NCBI RefSeq assembly: GCF_026020075.1
Contig: NZ_CP102772.1
Span: forward strand, 1,984,001 to 2,048,000
Source of the DNA: Bosea sp. NBC_00550
GTDB taxonomy: Bacteria > Pseudomonadota > Alphaproteobacteria > Rhizobiales > Beijerinckiaceae
Length of the DNA: 64,000 nt
Direction: 5' to 3'
In this document: positions 44,819-53,536 of the stretch, piece after piece
Layout of the letters: each line of letters begins with the position of its first letter
Numbering within the stretch: the stretch's first letter is position 1
The notes under the pieces: generated by a model
Databases searched by the model: none
What the model saw: only the letters and a program-made list of their open reading frames with translations
Told to the model about the DNA's origin: nothing
Made by a program: the position numbers and the translations under genes

Positions 44819-46582
44819 TCAAACGAGCTGCTTGCCCTTGGCGTCGATGATCTGGCCGGTATCGCCTTCGAAATCGGGCAGGATCATCTCGTTATGCGCC
44901 TTGCCCGATGGGATCATCGGGAAGCAGTTCTCTTCCTTGGCGACGACGCAATCGAAGATCACCGGCTTCGGCGTATCGATCATCTCCATGATCGCGGCGT
45001 CGAGTTTGGCCGGGTCGTCGCAACGAATGCCATGGCCGCCATAGGCCTCGGCAAGCTTCACGAAGTCCGGCAGCGACTGCGAATAGCTCTCCGAATAGCG
45101 CCCGCCATGCAGCAGTTCCTGCCACTGGCGCACCATGCCCATGTATTCGTTGTTGAGGATGAAGATCTTCACCGGCAGCCGGTACTGCACCGCCGTCGAC
45201 ATCTCCTGCATGTTCATCAGAATCGAGGCTTCGCCCGCGATGTCGATGACCAGCGCCTTCGGGTGCTTCATCTGCACGCCGATCGCCGCCGGCAGGCCAT
45301 AGCCCATGGTGCCGAGCCCACCGGAGGTCATCCAGCGGTTCGGCTCCTGGAAGTGGAAGTGCTGCGCCGCCCACATCTGGTGCTGGCCGACCTCGGTCGT
45401 GATGAAGGGATCGCGGTCCTTGGTCAGCTGGTAGAGCCGCTCGATGGCGTATTGCGGCTTGATCACCGTGTCGGACTGCTTGTAGGCGAGGCTCTTGCGG
45501 CCGCGCCAGCCCTCGATCTGCGTCCACCAGGCGGCGAGCGCGGTCTTGTCGACCTGCGCACCGGTCTCACGCCAGATCCGGACCATATCCTCCAGCACAT
45601 GGGCGCAGTCGCCGACGATGCCGATATCGATCTTGACCGTCTTGTTGATCGAGGACGGGTCGATGTCGATGTGGATCTTCTTCGAGCGCGGCGAGAAGCC
45701 GTCGATCCGCCCGGTGATGCGATCGTCGAAGCGCGCGCCGATATTGATCATGACGTCGCAGTCATGCATCGCCAGATTGGCCTCGTAGGTACCGTGCATG
45801 CCGAGCATCCCGAGCCACTGCTTGTCCGCAGCCGGGAAGGCGCCGAGCCCCATCAGCGTCGAGGTGACCGGGAAGCCCGTCAGCCGCGCCAGCTCACGCA
45901 GCAGCGCCGAGGCGTGCGGACCAGAGTTGATCACGCCGCCGCCGGTGTAGAAAACCGGCTTCTTGGCGCCGGCGATCAGCTCGACCGCGGCCTTGATCTT
46001 GTTCAGGTCGCCCTTGACCACCGGGCGATAGGTCTTGTGCTGGTTGTCGCGCGGGCGGGTATAGGTGCCGGTGGCGAACTGGATGTCCTTCGGGATGTCA
46101 ATGACGACGGGACCGGGCCGGCCATTGGCCGCGACGTAGAACGCCTCGTGCAGGACACGCGGCAGGTCGTGGATGCTCTTCACCAGGTAGTTGTGCTTGG
46201 TGCAGGAGCGGGTGATGCCGACCGTGTCGCATTCCTGGAAGGCGTCCGAGCCGATCAGATGCGTCGGAACCTGGCCGGTGATGACGACGAGCGGGATCGA
46301 GTCGAGCAGCGCGTCGGTCAGGCCCGTGACCGCGTTCGTCGCGCCAGGGCCGGAGGTCACGAGCACGCAGCCGACCTTGCCGGCGGTCGAGCGGGCATAG
46401 CCTTCGGCGGCATGGACGGCGCCCTGCTCGTGGCGGACGAGCACATGCTTGACCTTGTCCTGCTGGAAGATCGCATCGTAGATCGGGAGTACGGCCCCGC
46501 CGGGATAACCGAACAGGTGCTCGACACCCTGGTCCTGAAGCGCGCGGACGACCATCTCGGCGCCGGTCATCATCTCGCTCAT
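44819..46582 (-). CDS. ilvB: acetolactate synthase catalytic subunit
   Basis: 587-residue ThDP/FAD enzyme that condenses two pyruvates, or pyruvate with 2-oxobutyrate, in the first step of BCAA synthesis. GAEMVVRALQDQGVEHLFGYPGG and RHEQGAVHAAEGYARSTAGK include the catalytic Glu; FITTEVGQHQMWAAQ is the substrate region. The ThDP motif reads IAGEASILMNMQEMSTAV with ILNNEYMGMV, so the usual metal-binding Asp after Gly is Glu. The start follows AGGAGA; an upstream frame extension runs into the attenuator. An attenuator leader precedes it. Confidence 0.95.
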   Translation of the reverse strand: MSEMMTGAEMVVRALQDQGVEHLFGYPGGAVLPIYDAIFQQDKVKHVLVRHEQGAVHAAEGYARSTAGKVGCVLVTSGPGATNAVTGLTDALLDSIPLVVITGQVPTHLIGSDAFQECDTVGITRSCTKHNYLVKSIHDLPRVLHEAFYVAANGRPGPVVIDIPKDIQFATGTYTRPRDNQHKTYRPVVKGDLNKIKAAVELIAGAKKPVFYTGGGVINSGPHASALLRELARLTGFPVTSTLMGLGAFPAADKQWLGMLGMHGTYEANLAMHDCDVMINIGARFDDRITGRIDGFSPRSKKIHIDIDPSSINKTVKIDIGIVGDCAHVLEDMVRIWRETGAQVDKTALAAWWTQIEGWRGRKSLAYKQSDTVIKPQYAIERLYQLTKDRDPFITTEVGQHQMWAAQHFHFQEPNRWMTSGGLGTMGYGLPAAIGVQMKHPKALVIDIAGEASILMNMQEMSTAVQYRLPVKIFILNNEYMGMVRQWQELLHGGRYSESYSQSLPDFVKLAEAYGGHGIRCDDPAKLDAAIMEMIDTPKPVIFDCVVAKEENCFPMIPSGKAHNEMILPDFEGDTGQIIDAKGKQLV

Positions 46583-46636
46583 AACGCTCTCCTGAGGCTG
46601 ATCTACTGGTCTGTCTGGGGATTTAGGCAATAAAAA

Positions 46637-46695
46637 AGGCCCTCGGAGGGGCCTGGGCGTGCGCTGGCGTCGGGGACGCCCGGTTGTTAAACCGG
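46637..46695 (-). promoter_or_regulatory. ilvB attenuator (terminator plus competing hairpins)
   Basis: On the minus strand, between the leader peptide and ilvB: CCGGTT-TAAC-AACCGG (46680-46695), GGCGTC-CCC-GACGCC (46666-46680) and the terminator stem AGGCCC...GGGCCT (46637-46654) followed by six T. The AGGGGCC just after the leader stop can pair with GGCCCCT of the terminator arm, giving an antiterminator. A stalled ribosome on the leader would therefore permit ilvB transcription. Confidence 0.8.
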
Positions 46696-46698
46696 CCC

Positions 46699-46734
46699 CT
46701 ACCAGCGCACCTGTACGATAATAAGCTTGCGCAT
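46699..46734 (-). CDS. ilvL: ilvB leader peptide
   Basis: An 11-residue ORF reading MRKLIIVQVRW, with Leu, two Ile and two Val: five of eleven residues are branched chain. AAGGA lies about 12 bases before its ATG. The stop codon lies just before the antiterminator/terminator hairpins, the arrangement used by ilv/leu attenuators to sense charged BCAA tRNAs. Too short for automatic annotation. Confidence 0.75.
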   Translation of the reverse strand: MRKLIIVQVRW

Positions 46735-46911
46735 CGCGCGTTCGATCCTTGGCGGAAGTTGCGGAACGCTAGCGGAGAGCGCCCAGCCGGTCAAGCGCCA
46801 ACCAACATGGTTACCGGTCGGTCTGCGGCGCACCCGAAAATCAGGTGCCGTAACGGAACGATTTCTCAATCCGCCGTCCCTAGGATTCGCGGCGCTCGAA
46901 CCGGGACGGAC

Positions 46912-48384
46912 ATGTACTACGAAGTCCATAGCGAGAATATCGCGGCGCGCAGCCATGCCCCGCAGATTGCAGAGATCCTGCGCCGCTTCGCCTCGCGCTA
47001 CCGCGAGGACGGCCCGGTCGCCTATGAGGAATTCACCGCCGAGATCCTGCCCCTTTTCGGCAAGGATCTGATGATCCTGGAACCCACCGGCGACGGCGAC
47101 TATTGCTGGCTTCACTTCGGGCGCGAGATCGTGCGCTATTCCGGCGCCACGCGCCTCGGACAGCGCGTCTCGGACATGCGTCCGCAGGTCGCCCGCTTCA
47201 CCATCGCCGCCCTCGACCAGGCGTTGGCCGAAGATCGGCCGCTCTATACCGTGCACCGATCGAGCGGCACGGTACGCGTCGCCCTGTGGGAGCGGCTGCT
47301 CCTGCCGACGCTTGCCCAGGACGGCCGTCGCTACGTCATTGCCTTCGCCCGGCCGCTGCAGTTCCGCGAGGACCTGCTCAACGCCGTGCTCGAAACCTCA
47401 CCCAGCGGGATCGTGGCGTTGCGCGCCATCCGCGACAACGCCGGCCGGATCGAGCAGGCCGTCATCGTCACCGCCAACAAGCGCGCCGCCGTGCTGAGCG
47501 GAAGCCCCGAAGCCGAACTCCTCGACACCGATGGTCGCGAGAGCCTGCCCTTCCTGTCCGATCTTTCGATCTGGCAGCGCTGCGTCTATGCGATGAACCT
47601 TCAGCGTGCCGACGTGCTGGAGACATCCTTCACCCAGGAGGGCAAGACCCTCTGGCTGAGGATCGCCATCGCTCCGCTGGGCGACGGGCTGCTGCTGACG
47701 CTGACCGACGTCACCGATCTCACCGTCGCCAACCAGACCCTGCAGCTGCGCGCGGCCACGCTGGCGCTGGAGATCGGCCGCGAGCGCGCGACGCGGCGCG
47801 CCCTCTCCGAGGAGATCGGCCACCGCGAGGAACGCGAGCGCGAGCTGCGCCGCCTGGCCGAGACCGACCCGCTCACCGCGCTGCTCAACCGCCGCTCCTT
47901 CACCGAGAAGGCCAACGCCGCCATCGCGGCAAGCGAGGCGGATGGCAGCGATATCGCGCTGATCATCGTCGACCTCGATCATTTCAAGCAGGTCAACGAC
48001 AGCTATGGCCATCCGGCCGGGGATGCGGTGATCCGCGCCTTCGCCGATCTTCTGCTCGGGCAGTTCCTCAACGAGCACAATCTCGTGGGACGCTTCGGCG
48101 GCGAGGAGTTCGGCATCCTGTTGCCGGATTGCGACCTGGCCTCTGCCGCGTCGAGCGCCCGTCAGATCCAGGACACCCTGCTCGCCCGTTCGATGCCCGT
48201 CTCCGAGACCTTGGCGCTGCGGGTGACCGCGAGCCTCGGCGTCGCCGCGCGCGATCGCGGCGAGACCCTCGCATCCCTGACGGGGCGGGCGGACCAGGCG
48301 CTCTACCGGGCCAAGAACGAGGGGCGCAATCGCCTCGGCTTGGCCCCGCCGGAAGCAGTCGCCGCCGCAGCGGCCGCCGCCTGA
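46912..48384 (+). CDS. diguanylate cyclase with PAS-like N-terminal part
   Basis: 490 residues from the ATG giving MYYEVHSENIAARS; the open frame extends upstream into the shared leader of ilvB without protein-like sequence. Two N-terminal sensory PAS-like segments (about 60-160 and 170-290) and a coiled coil (about 290-325) precede the GGDEF domain: DPLTALLNRRSF, IVDLDHFKQVNDSYGHPAGD and RFGGEEFGILLPD (GGEEF, about residues 396-400). No RxxD inhibitory site stands five residues before GGEEF, so product inhibition at that site is unlikely. Makes c-di-GMP, a second messenger often tied to EPS. Confidence 0.9.
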   Translation: MYYEVHSENIAARSHAPQIAEILRRFASRYREDGPVAYEEFTAEILPLFGKDLMILEPTGDGDYCWLHFGREIVRYSGATRLGQRVSDMRPQVARFTIAALDQALAEDRPLYTVHRSSGTVRVALWERLLLPTLAQDGRRYVIAFARPLQFREDLLNAVLETSPSGIVALRAIRDNAGRIEQAVIVTANKRAAVLSGSPEAELLDTDGRESLPFLSDLSIWQRCVYAMNLQRADVLETSFTQEGKTLWLRIAIAPLGDGLLLTLTDVTDLTVANQTLQLRAATLALEIGRERATRRALSEEIGHREERERELRRLAETDPLTALLNRRSFTEKANAAIAASEADGSDIALIIVDLDHFKQVNDSYGHPAGDAVIRAFADLLLGQFLNEHNLVGRFGGEEFGILLPDCDLASAASSARQIQDTLLARSMPVSETLALRVTASLGVAARDRGETLASLTGRADQALYRAKNEGRNRLGLAPPEAVAAAAAAA

Positions 48385-49314
48385 TCAGATTGCGAGCGCC
48401 TCGCAGGCGACATCCAGCGCTTCGAGCGGCGCGACCGCCCGCCATCCCGTCATCTGATGCCGGAACCATGTCACCTGCCGCTTGGCATAGGCGCGCGTAT
48501 CGGCCTGCCCGCGCCGGATCGCCTCGGCAAGGCTGATCTCGCCGTCGAGATGAGCGATCAGCCCGGGGACGCCATGCGCCCGCATGATCGGCAGCAGCGG
48601 ATCGAGCCCGCGCGCCTTCAGCCGCACGACCTCATCGAGCGCCCCGGCCTCGATCATCTGCTCGAAACGGCGGTCGATCTGCTGCCGCACCACCTCCCGC
48701 TCGGGATGAACGAACAGGCGTAGCAGCTCGCTCTCGCCGAGCGGCCCGGGCTCGCGTTCGCCCTGGAAGCTCGCGAGCGACCGCCCCGTCGCCCGGAAGA
48801 CCTCGATCGCCCGCATGATCCGCATCCGGTCGCTCGGCTTGAGCCGCTCCGCCATCGCCGGATCGCAGGCGGCGAGCTCGGCATGGAGCTTGGCCGTGTC
48901 GAGCCCGTCGGCATGGGCACGAAAGCCAGCCCGGACGCTCTCGGGAACAGCCGGCATCGCCGAGAACCCCTCCGTCACCGCCTTGAAGTAGAGCCCGGTG
49001 CCACCGACGAGGATCGGCAGCGAGCCGCTAGTCCGCAAGTCGTCGAGCAGCTTCGCCAGATCGGCCGCGTAGCGCATCGCCGAATAGTTCACGGCGCCAT
49101 CGACATGCCCGTAGAGACGATGCGGCACCATCGCCTCCTCCGCCTCGCTGGGACGCGCGCTCAGGGTGCGCAGGTCGGCATAGACCTGCATGGAATCGGC
49201 GTTGACCACGGTGCCGCCGGTGCGGCGCGCGATCTCCATCGCCAGCGCGGACTTGCCGCTGGCGGTCGGACCTGCGATGAGCACCGCCCTGAACTGTCCT
49301 TCGGCCTGCCCCAC
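48385..49314 (-). CDS. miaA: tRNA dimethylallyltransferase
   Basis: Adds the isopentenyl group to A37 of tRNAs reading UNN codons. 309 residues from a GTG start (GAGG 5-6 bases ahead); the longer ATG frame adds 55 Arg-rich residues that overlap the divergent serB and is rejected. P-loop GPTASGKS at residues 15-22, the DSMQVY and GGTGLYFKAV motifs, and the C-terminal YAKRQVTWFRHQ are characteristic. Starts head-to-head with serB, only 11 bases apart. Confidence 0.95.
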   Translation of the reverse strand: MGQAEGQFRAVLIAGPTASGKSALAMEIARRTGGTVVNADSMQVYADLRTLSARPSEAEEAMVPHRLYGHVDGAVNYSAMRYAADLAKLLDDLRTSGSLPILVGGTGLYFKAVTEGFSAMPAVPESVRAGFRAHADGLDTAKLHAELAACDPAMAERLKPSDRMRIMRAIEVFRATGRSLASFQGEREPGPLGESELLRLFVHPEREVVRQQIDRRFEQMIEAGALDEVVRLKARGLDPLLPIMRAHGVPGLIAHLDGEISLAEAIRRGQADTRAYAKRQVTWFRHQMTGWRAVAPLEALDVACEALAI

Positions 49315-49325
49315 CCGGTCCTCAC

Positions 49326-50213
49326 ATGCTCGTCGCCACACTCGTATCCGCCCACGGCCAGGCGCTGGTCGGCGAAGCACTGCTGGCCCGCCTTGCCCGC
49401 ACCGTTCCCGGCACCGTCCGCACGGCCGTTCTCGACGGCGCGGTCGCTGCCGACCTCTTCGCGGAAGCAGCCGATGCACGCAAGCTCGAAGCCGATATCG
49501 GCGCGGAGCTGGATGGCGCGGCGATCGACATCATCGTCCAGCCGGCGGCGACCCGCCGCAAGGCGCTGTTTCTGGCCGACATGGACTCCACCATGATAGG
49601 CCAGGAATGCATCGACGAGCTCGCGGCCTATGTCGGCCTCAAGGAGCTCGTCGCCGGCATCACCGAGCGGGCCATGCGCGGCGAGATCGCCTTCGAGCCT
49701 GCGCTGCGCGAGCGCGTCGCACTGCTCAAGGGCGTGCCGCTGTCGGTCGTCGACGAGATCATTCGGGACCGCATCACGCTGACGCCGGGCGGGCGCGAGT
49801 TGGTCCGGACCATGCGCGCGAATGGCGGCTATACCGCCCTCGTCTCGGGCGGGTTCACGGTCTTCACCGGCCCGATCAGCGCCGCAATCGGCTTCGACGA
49901 GCACCGCTCCAACGTCCTGCTTGCCGATGGCGGCATTCTGCGCGGCGAGGTCGCCGCTCCCATCGTCGGCATGCAGGCCAAGCTCGATGCGCTCGTCGAG
50001 CTGCGCACCCGCTTCGGGCTGGCGCCGGAAGCGACGATGGCCGTGGGCGACGGCGCCAATGATCTCGCCATGCTCGGCGAAGCCGGGCTGGGCGTCGCCT
50101 TCCGCGCCAAGCCGGCGGTCGCGGTTGCGGCCGGCGCCAGGCTGAACCGTGCCGATCTAACCGCCCTGCTCTATGCCCAGGGCTACACCGGCAGCGAGAT
50201 CGTCCGCGCCTGA
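49326..50213 (+). CDS. serB: phosphoserine phosphatase
   Basis: Last step of serine synthesis. 295-residue HAD-superfamily enzyme: FLADMDSTMIGQECIDELA (nucleophile D85, acid D87), TALVSGGFTVFTG, and AVGDGANDLAMLGEAGLGVAF near the end. N-terminal about 70 residues form an ACT-like regulatory part. The ribosome site and promoter must lie inside the miaA 5' region on the other strand. The stop is immediately followed by the stop of the next gene on the opposite strand. Confidence 0.95.
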   Translation: MLVATLVSAHGQALVGEALLARLARTVPGTVRTAVLDGAVAADLFAEAADARKLEADIGAELDGAAIDIIVQPAATRRKALFLADMDSTMIGQECIDELAAYVGLKELVAGITERAMRGEIAFEPALRERVALLKGVPLSVVDEIIRDRITLTPGGRELVRTMRANGGYTALVSGGFTVFTGPISAAIGFDEHRSNVLLADGGILRGEVAAPIVGMQAKLDALVELRTRFGLAPEATMAVGDGANDLAMLGEAGLGVAFRAKPAVAVAAGARLNRADLTALLYAQGYTGSEIVRA

Positions 50214-50555
50214 TCAGTCGACGATGAAGAGCTTCGCGCCGGTCTTCGTCGCGGAGCGATGGGCCTCGGCGCCATCGGCGACCTGATAGCTCATGCCGGC
50301 CTTGAGCGGCATCACGCGGCCATCGGCGAGCGTGGTATCCATCTCGCCTTCCAGGCACAGGATCACGTGCCCCTTGGAGCACCAGTGATCGGCGGAGTAG
50401 CCGGGCGAGTACTCCACCATGCGCACGCGGATGCGGTTCTCCTCCGGGCCGAAATACTGGACGCGCCAGATCGCCTCGCCGCTGTCGCCGGCATGGCGCT
50501 CCGGAGCGATCGTCGACCAGTCGGTGGTGACGAAGGGAATGTCACTGATCTTCAT
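50214..50555 (-). CDS. DHCW-motif cupin protein
   Basis: 113 residues forming one small cupin barrel with the family motif SADHWCSKGHVILCLEGE (D-H-x-C, residues 55-59 region), where His and Cys are likely metal ligands. Members are widespread but of unknown function, possibly redox or metal dependent. No space separates its stop from the serB stop; the two genes are convergent end to end. Confidence 0.8.
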   Translation of the reverse strand: MKISDIPFVTTDWSTIAPERHAGDSGEAIWRVQYFGPEENRIRVRMVEYSPGYSADHWCSKGHVILCLEGEMDTTLADGRVMPLKAGMSYQVADGAEAHRSATKTGAKLFIVD

Positions 50556-50671
50556 CGGGTCTCTCCCGGCTTGTCCGGTCTCGGGATGCCGGTCACTCGA
50601 CAGGCTCTAGCCCTGCCGCGGGCCGTTGCGCCAGTGCGATACCCGGCCCCCCGGCCTGCGATGGCGGCATG

Positions 50672-50700
50672 AAAAAGGGCGGCCCGGTTGGGCCGCCCTT
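50672..50700 (-). terminator. rho-independent terminator of the degP gene
   Basis: Perfect 11-bp stem AAGGGCGGCCC / GGGCCGCCCTT with a 4-nt loop; on the minus strand it is followed by a run of T. Lies 24 bases past the degP stop. One of the clearest intrinsic terminators in the window. Confidence 0.9.
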
Positions 50701-50723
50701 CGAAATCTCCGGCCTGGATCGTC

Positions 50724-52241
50724 TCAGTTCATCGAGACGGCGACGAAGCGAACCTCGCCCTGCCCGTTCGAGACGAGCAGAAGGACGGACTTCTTGCCTT
50801 CCTTCTTCAGCGCATCGAGCCGCTTGGTCACGTCCTGCGGAGCGTTGACCGGCTCCTGGCCGACCTCGACGATCAGCTCGCCGACGAGGATGCGCTTGTC
50901 GGCGGCGTTCGAATTGGCGTCGACCTTGGTGATGATCACGCCCTTGAGGCCGTCCTTGATCGAATAGCGCTTCTTCAGCTCGTCGGTCTGCGGCGAGAAT
51001 TCGAGGCCGAGCGCGCTCGTCACCGCGGGCTTGGCAGGCTCTGCCGCCGGCTTGTTCGTCGAGGCCGACTGCACCTTCTCGCCATCCTCGAGGCGGCCGA
51101 GCTTGACCGTCTTGATCTCTTCCTTGCCCTTGCGGATCACCGCGATCGGCACGTCCTTGCCGACCGGCGTCGCCGCGACGATGCGCGGCAGGTCGCGCGA
51201 ATCCTTGACGTCCTTGCCGTCGAACTTGACGATCACGTCGCCGGTCTCGAGCCCGGCGGGCTTGGCCGGACCCTTCTCGTCGATGCCGGCGACAAGCGCG
51301 CCGCGCGCCGTGCCGAGCCCGAGAGCCTCGGCGGTGGCGTCATCGACGCTCTGGATGCGCACGCCGAGCCAGCCGCGCCGCGTCTCGCCGAATTCCTTGA
51401 GCTGGTCGACGACGTTGGTCGCCAGCGTCGAGGGCACGGCGAAGCCGATGCCGACCGAGCCGCCGGTCGGCGACAGGATCGCCGTGTTGATGCCGATGAC
51501 CTCGCCGGCCATGTTGAACAGCGGGCCGCCCGAATTGCCCTTGTTGATGGCCGCGTCGGTCTGGATATAGGTGTCGTACGGCCCCTGGCTGATGTCGCGG
51601 TTGCGGGCCGAGACGATGCCCGACGAGACCGAGCCGCCGAGCCCGAACGGGTTGCCGATCGCCATCACCGGGTCGCCGATCCGCATCTTGTCGGAATCGC
51701 CGAACTTGACCGCGGGCAGCGGCTTATCGTGCTTTACACGCAGCACGGCGAGATCGACCTTGGTGTCCTTGCCGATCACCTCGGCCTTGAGCCGCAGGCC
51801 ATCGTTGAAGATCACGGTGATCTCGTTGGCATCGCCGACGACGTGGTTGTTGGTGACGACGATGCCCGAGGGATCGACCACGAAGCCCGAGCCGGCCGAC
51901 TGCGAGCGGCGCTGCTGCGGCGCCTGGCGCTCGCCCTGCTGGTTGCGGCGGTTGAAGAATTCCTCGAACAGGTCGCCGAAGGGCGTGTCGGGGCCGAGCT
52001 GCGGCAGCTGCGGCAGGTTGCGGCCCTTCTGATCGTTGGTGGTGACGGCCGCGATGTTGACCACTGCCGGCATGACCTTGTCGACGAGGTCCGCGAGCGA
52101 AGTCTGCCCTTGCAGCAGCGGCGTGTTCGCCTGCGCGTGCCCCGGCGCCAGCACCGGCGAGGCCAGCAGCGCGAGACCGGCGACGCCGGCAGCGAAGGCG
52201 ATGCGGACGGACCGGACTGCGGGAACGGTTTTCGATGCCAT
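50724..52241 (-). CDS. degP: DegP/HtrA-type periplasmic serine protease
   Basis: Periplasmic quality-control protease/chaperone, 505 residues from the ATG preceded by GAGGA (six bases); other in-frame ATGs lack a ribosome site. Signal peptide (residues 1-37, cut after AHA-like HAQA). Protease triad: H133 in VVTNNHVVGD, D163 in TKVDLAVLRV, S237 in NKGNSGGPLF. PDZ1 (about 285-375) and PDZ2 (about 415-500) follow. A Gln/Arg-rich flexible loop (residues 95-115, NRRNQQGERQAPQQ) corresponds to the LA loop. Encoded directly downstream of DUF2065 and hflC/hflK on the same strand, the usual alphaproteobacterial group. Confidence 0.95.
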   Translation of the reverse strand: MASKTVPAVRSVRIAFAAGVAGLALLASPVLAPGHAQANTPLLQGQTSLADLVDKVMPAVVNIAAVTTNDQKGRNLPQLPQLGPDTPFGDLFEEFFNRRNQQGERQAPQQRRSQSAGSGFVVDPSGIVVTNNHVVGDANEITVIFNDGLRLKAEVIGKDTKVDLAVLRVKHDKPLPAVKFGDSDKMRIGDPVMAIGNPFGLGGSVSSGIVSARNRDISQGPYDTYIQTDAAINKGNSGGPLFNMAGEVIGINTAILSPTGGSVGIGFAVPSTLATNVVDQLKEFGETRRGWLGVRIQSVDDATAEALGLGTARGALVAGIDEKGPAKPAGLETGDVIVKFDGKDVKDSRDLPRIVAATPVGKDVPIAVIRKGKEEIKTVKLGRLEDGEKVQSASTNKPAAEPAKPAVTSALGLEFSPQTDELKKRYSIKDGLKGVIITKVDANSNAADKRILVGELIVEVGQEPVNAPQDVTKRLDALKKEGKKSVLLLVSNGQGEVRFVAVSMN

Positions 52242-52390
52242 ATGGATCCTCATGTCGGAAAGATGCGGGCTGATCGATGCAAGCCAGTCGCGCCCGATGA
52301 TTGAACTCCGAAATGCGGCGGAAGGGCGACGCACGATCATGTCATCGAACACGATCGCGTGCCAGTTCCGCAAAATCTACCGGTTCAAGC

Positions 52391-52582
52391 CTACGAACTG
52401 CCCCGCGCGGCCCATACCAGGACCACGCCCAGAACCGCCGAGCCGATGCCGATCAGCCGCATCCGGTCCACCGGGGTTTCCGCCGCGCTGCGGAGGGCAT
52501 CCTTCGCCAGATGCGGGATCGCGGCGAAGAGGATGCCCTCGATGGCGAAGACCAGGCCGAGCGCCGCGACGAAATCAAGCAT
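52391..52582 (-). CDS. DUF2065 small membrane protein
   Basis: 63 residues, two hydrophobic helices (about 5-25 and 42-58), matching the conserved DUF2065 pattern FVAALGLVFAIEGILFAAIP and MRLIGIGSAVLGVVLVW. Regularly found between hflC and degP, which supports the call; function unknown. Confidence 0.8.
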   Translation of the reverse strand: MLDFVAALGLVFAIEGILFAAIPHLAKDALRSAAETPVDRMRLIGIGSAVLGVVLVWAARGSS

Positions 52583-52600
52583 TCGCGTCGCTCGCCATGA

Positions 52601-53536
52601 TCAGGGACGTGCCGGCGCGGGCACGGCAGGCGCCGCCGGGGTTCCGGCCTGGCCATCCTGACGCTGCGCGTTCGGTCCGTTGAAGAAGCGGAAGAACGGC
52701 GAATCCGGCGTCAGCACCATCCGGGTATCTCCTGGCTTGATGCTGGCTTCATAGGCCTGCATCGAGCGGTAGAAGGAGAAGAACTCCGGGTCCTTGCCGA
52801 AGGCTTCGGCGAAGACCTTGTTGCGTTCCGCCTCGCCCTCGCCTCGGATCTCGTCGGAGCGCTGCTGCGCTTCGGCGACGATCACGGTCGCGTCCCTGTC
52901 GGCCCGCGCCCTGATCTCCTGAGCCTGCTGGCCGCCGAGCGCGCGGGCTTCCGCCGCCTCGCGCTGGCGTTCCGTCTGCATGCGCTGGAACACCGCCGCC
53001 GAGTTCGCCGCCGGCAGATCGACGCGCCGCAGCCGGACATCGACCACCGTCATGCCGAAGCGCGCCGCCTCGCGGTTCACGTCGTCGCGGATGCGGTTCA
53101 TCAGCCGCGAGCGCTCGGTGCGCACCATCGCCGTGAAGCTCGCTTCCGCCAGTACCGAGCGGACATTGCCGTTCACGATCGAGGCGAGCTGCGAATTGGC
53201 CCGCGGGATGTTGTTGACCGCCTGATAGAAGCGCAGCGGATCGGAGATCCGGTAGCGCGTGAAGGCATCGACCACGAGACGCTTCTGGTCCGAGGCGATG
53301 ATTTCCTGCGACGACAGATCGAGGTCGAGAATGCGGTTGTCGAGCAGCGTCACCGTCTCGACCGGTGCGAACCACTTGAAGTAGAGGCCCGGAGCCGTCT
53401 TGACCGCGCGCACCGCGCCGAGCCTGAGCACGATCGCCGACTGCGTCTGCGAGACCACGAAGGTGCAGGCGTAAAGCACGACCGCGACGGCGGCGACGAC
53501 GACCAGCGCGGCCGCGCGAAGGAAGGAGCCGTTCAT
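52601..53536 (-). CDS. hflC: FtsH modulator HflC
   Basis: 311-residue SPFH/prohibitin-domain membrane protein; one N-terminal helix (AAALVVVAAVAVVLYACTFV), then VSQTQSAIVLRLGAV and a long coiled coil (about 190-260). Forms the periplasmic HflKC cage around FtsH, controlling membrane-protein turnover. The start overlaps the hflK stop by four bases. A proline-rich tail of about 20 residues ends the protein. Confidence 0.95.
   Translation of the reverse strand: MNGSFLRAAALVVVAAVAVVLYACTFVVSQTQSAIVLRLGAVRAVKTAPGLYFKWFAPVETVTLLDNRILDLDLSSQEIIASDQKRLVVDAFTRYRISDPLRFYQAVNNIPRANSQLASIVNGNVRSVLAEASFTAMVRTERSRLMNRIRDDVNREAARFGMTVVDVRLRRVDLPAANSAAVFQRMQTERQREAAEARALGGQQAQEIRARADRDATVIVAEAQQRSDEIRGEGEAERNKVFAEAFGKDPEFFSFYRSMQAYEASIKPGDTRMVLTPDSPFFRFFNGPNAQRQDGQAGTPAAPAVPAPARP

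Noticed and set aside
44894..46633. 579-codon plus-strand ORF over ilvB
   Set aside because: Antisense shadow; no ribosome site and no conserved motif, while ilvB is certain.
47103..48536. 477-codon plus-strand ORF in another frame of the diguanylate cyclase
   Set aside because: Arg/Ala-rich out-of-frame reading; GGDEF motifs are in the other frame.
50688..52304. 538-codon plus-strand ORF over degP
   Set aside because: Antisense shadow of the protease gene.
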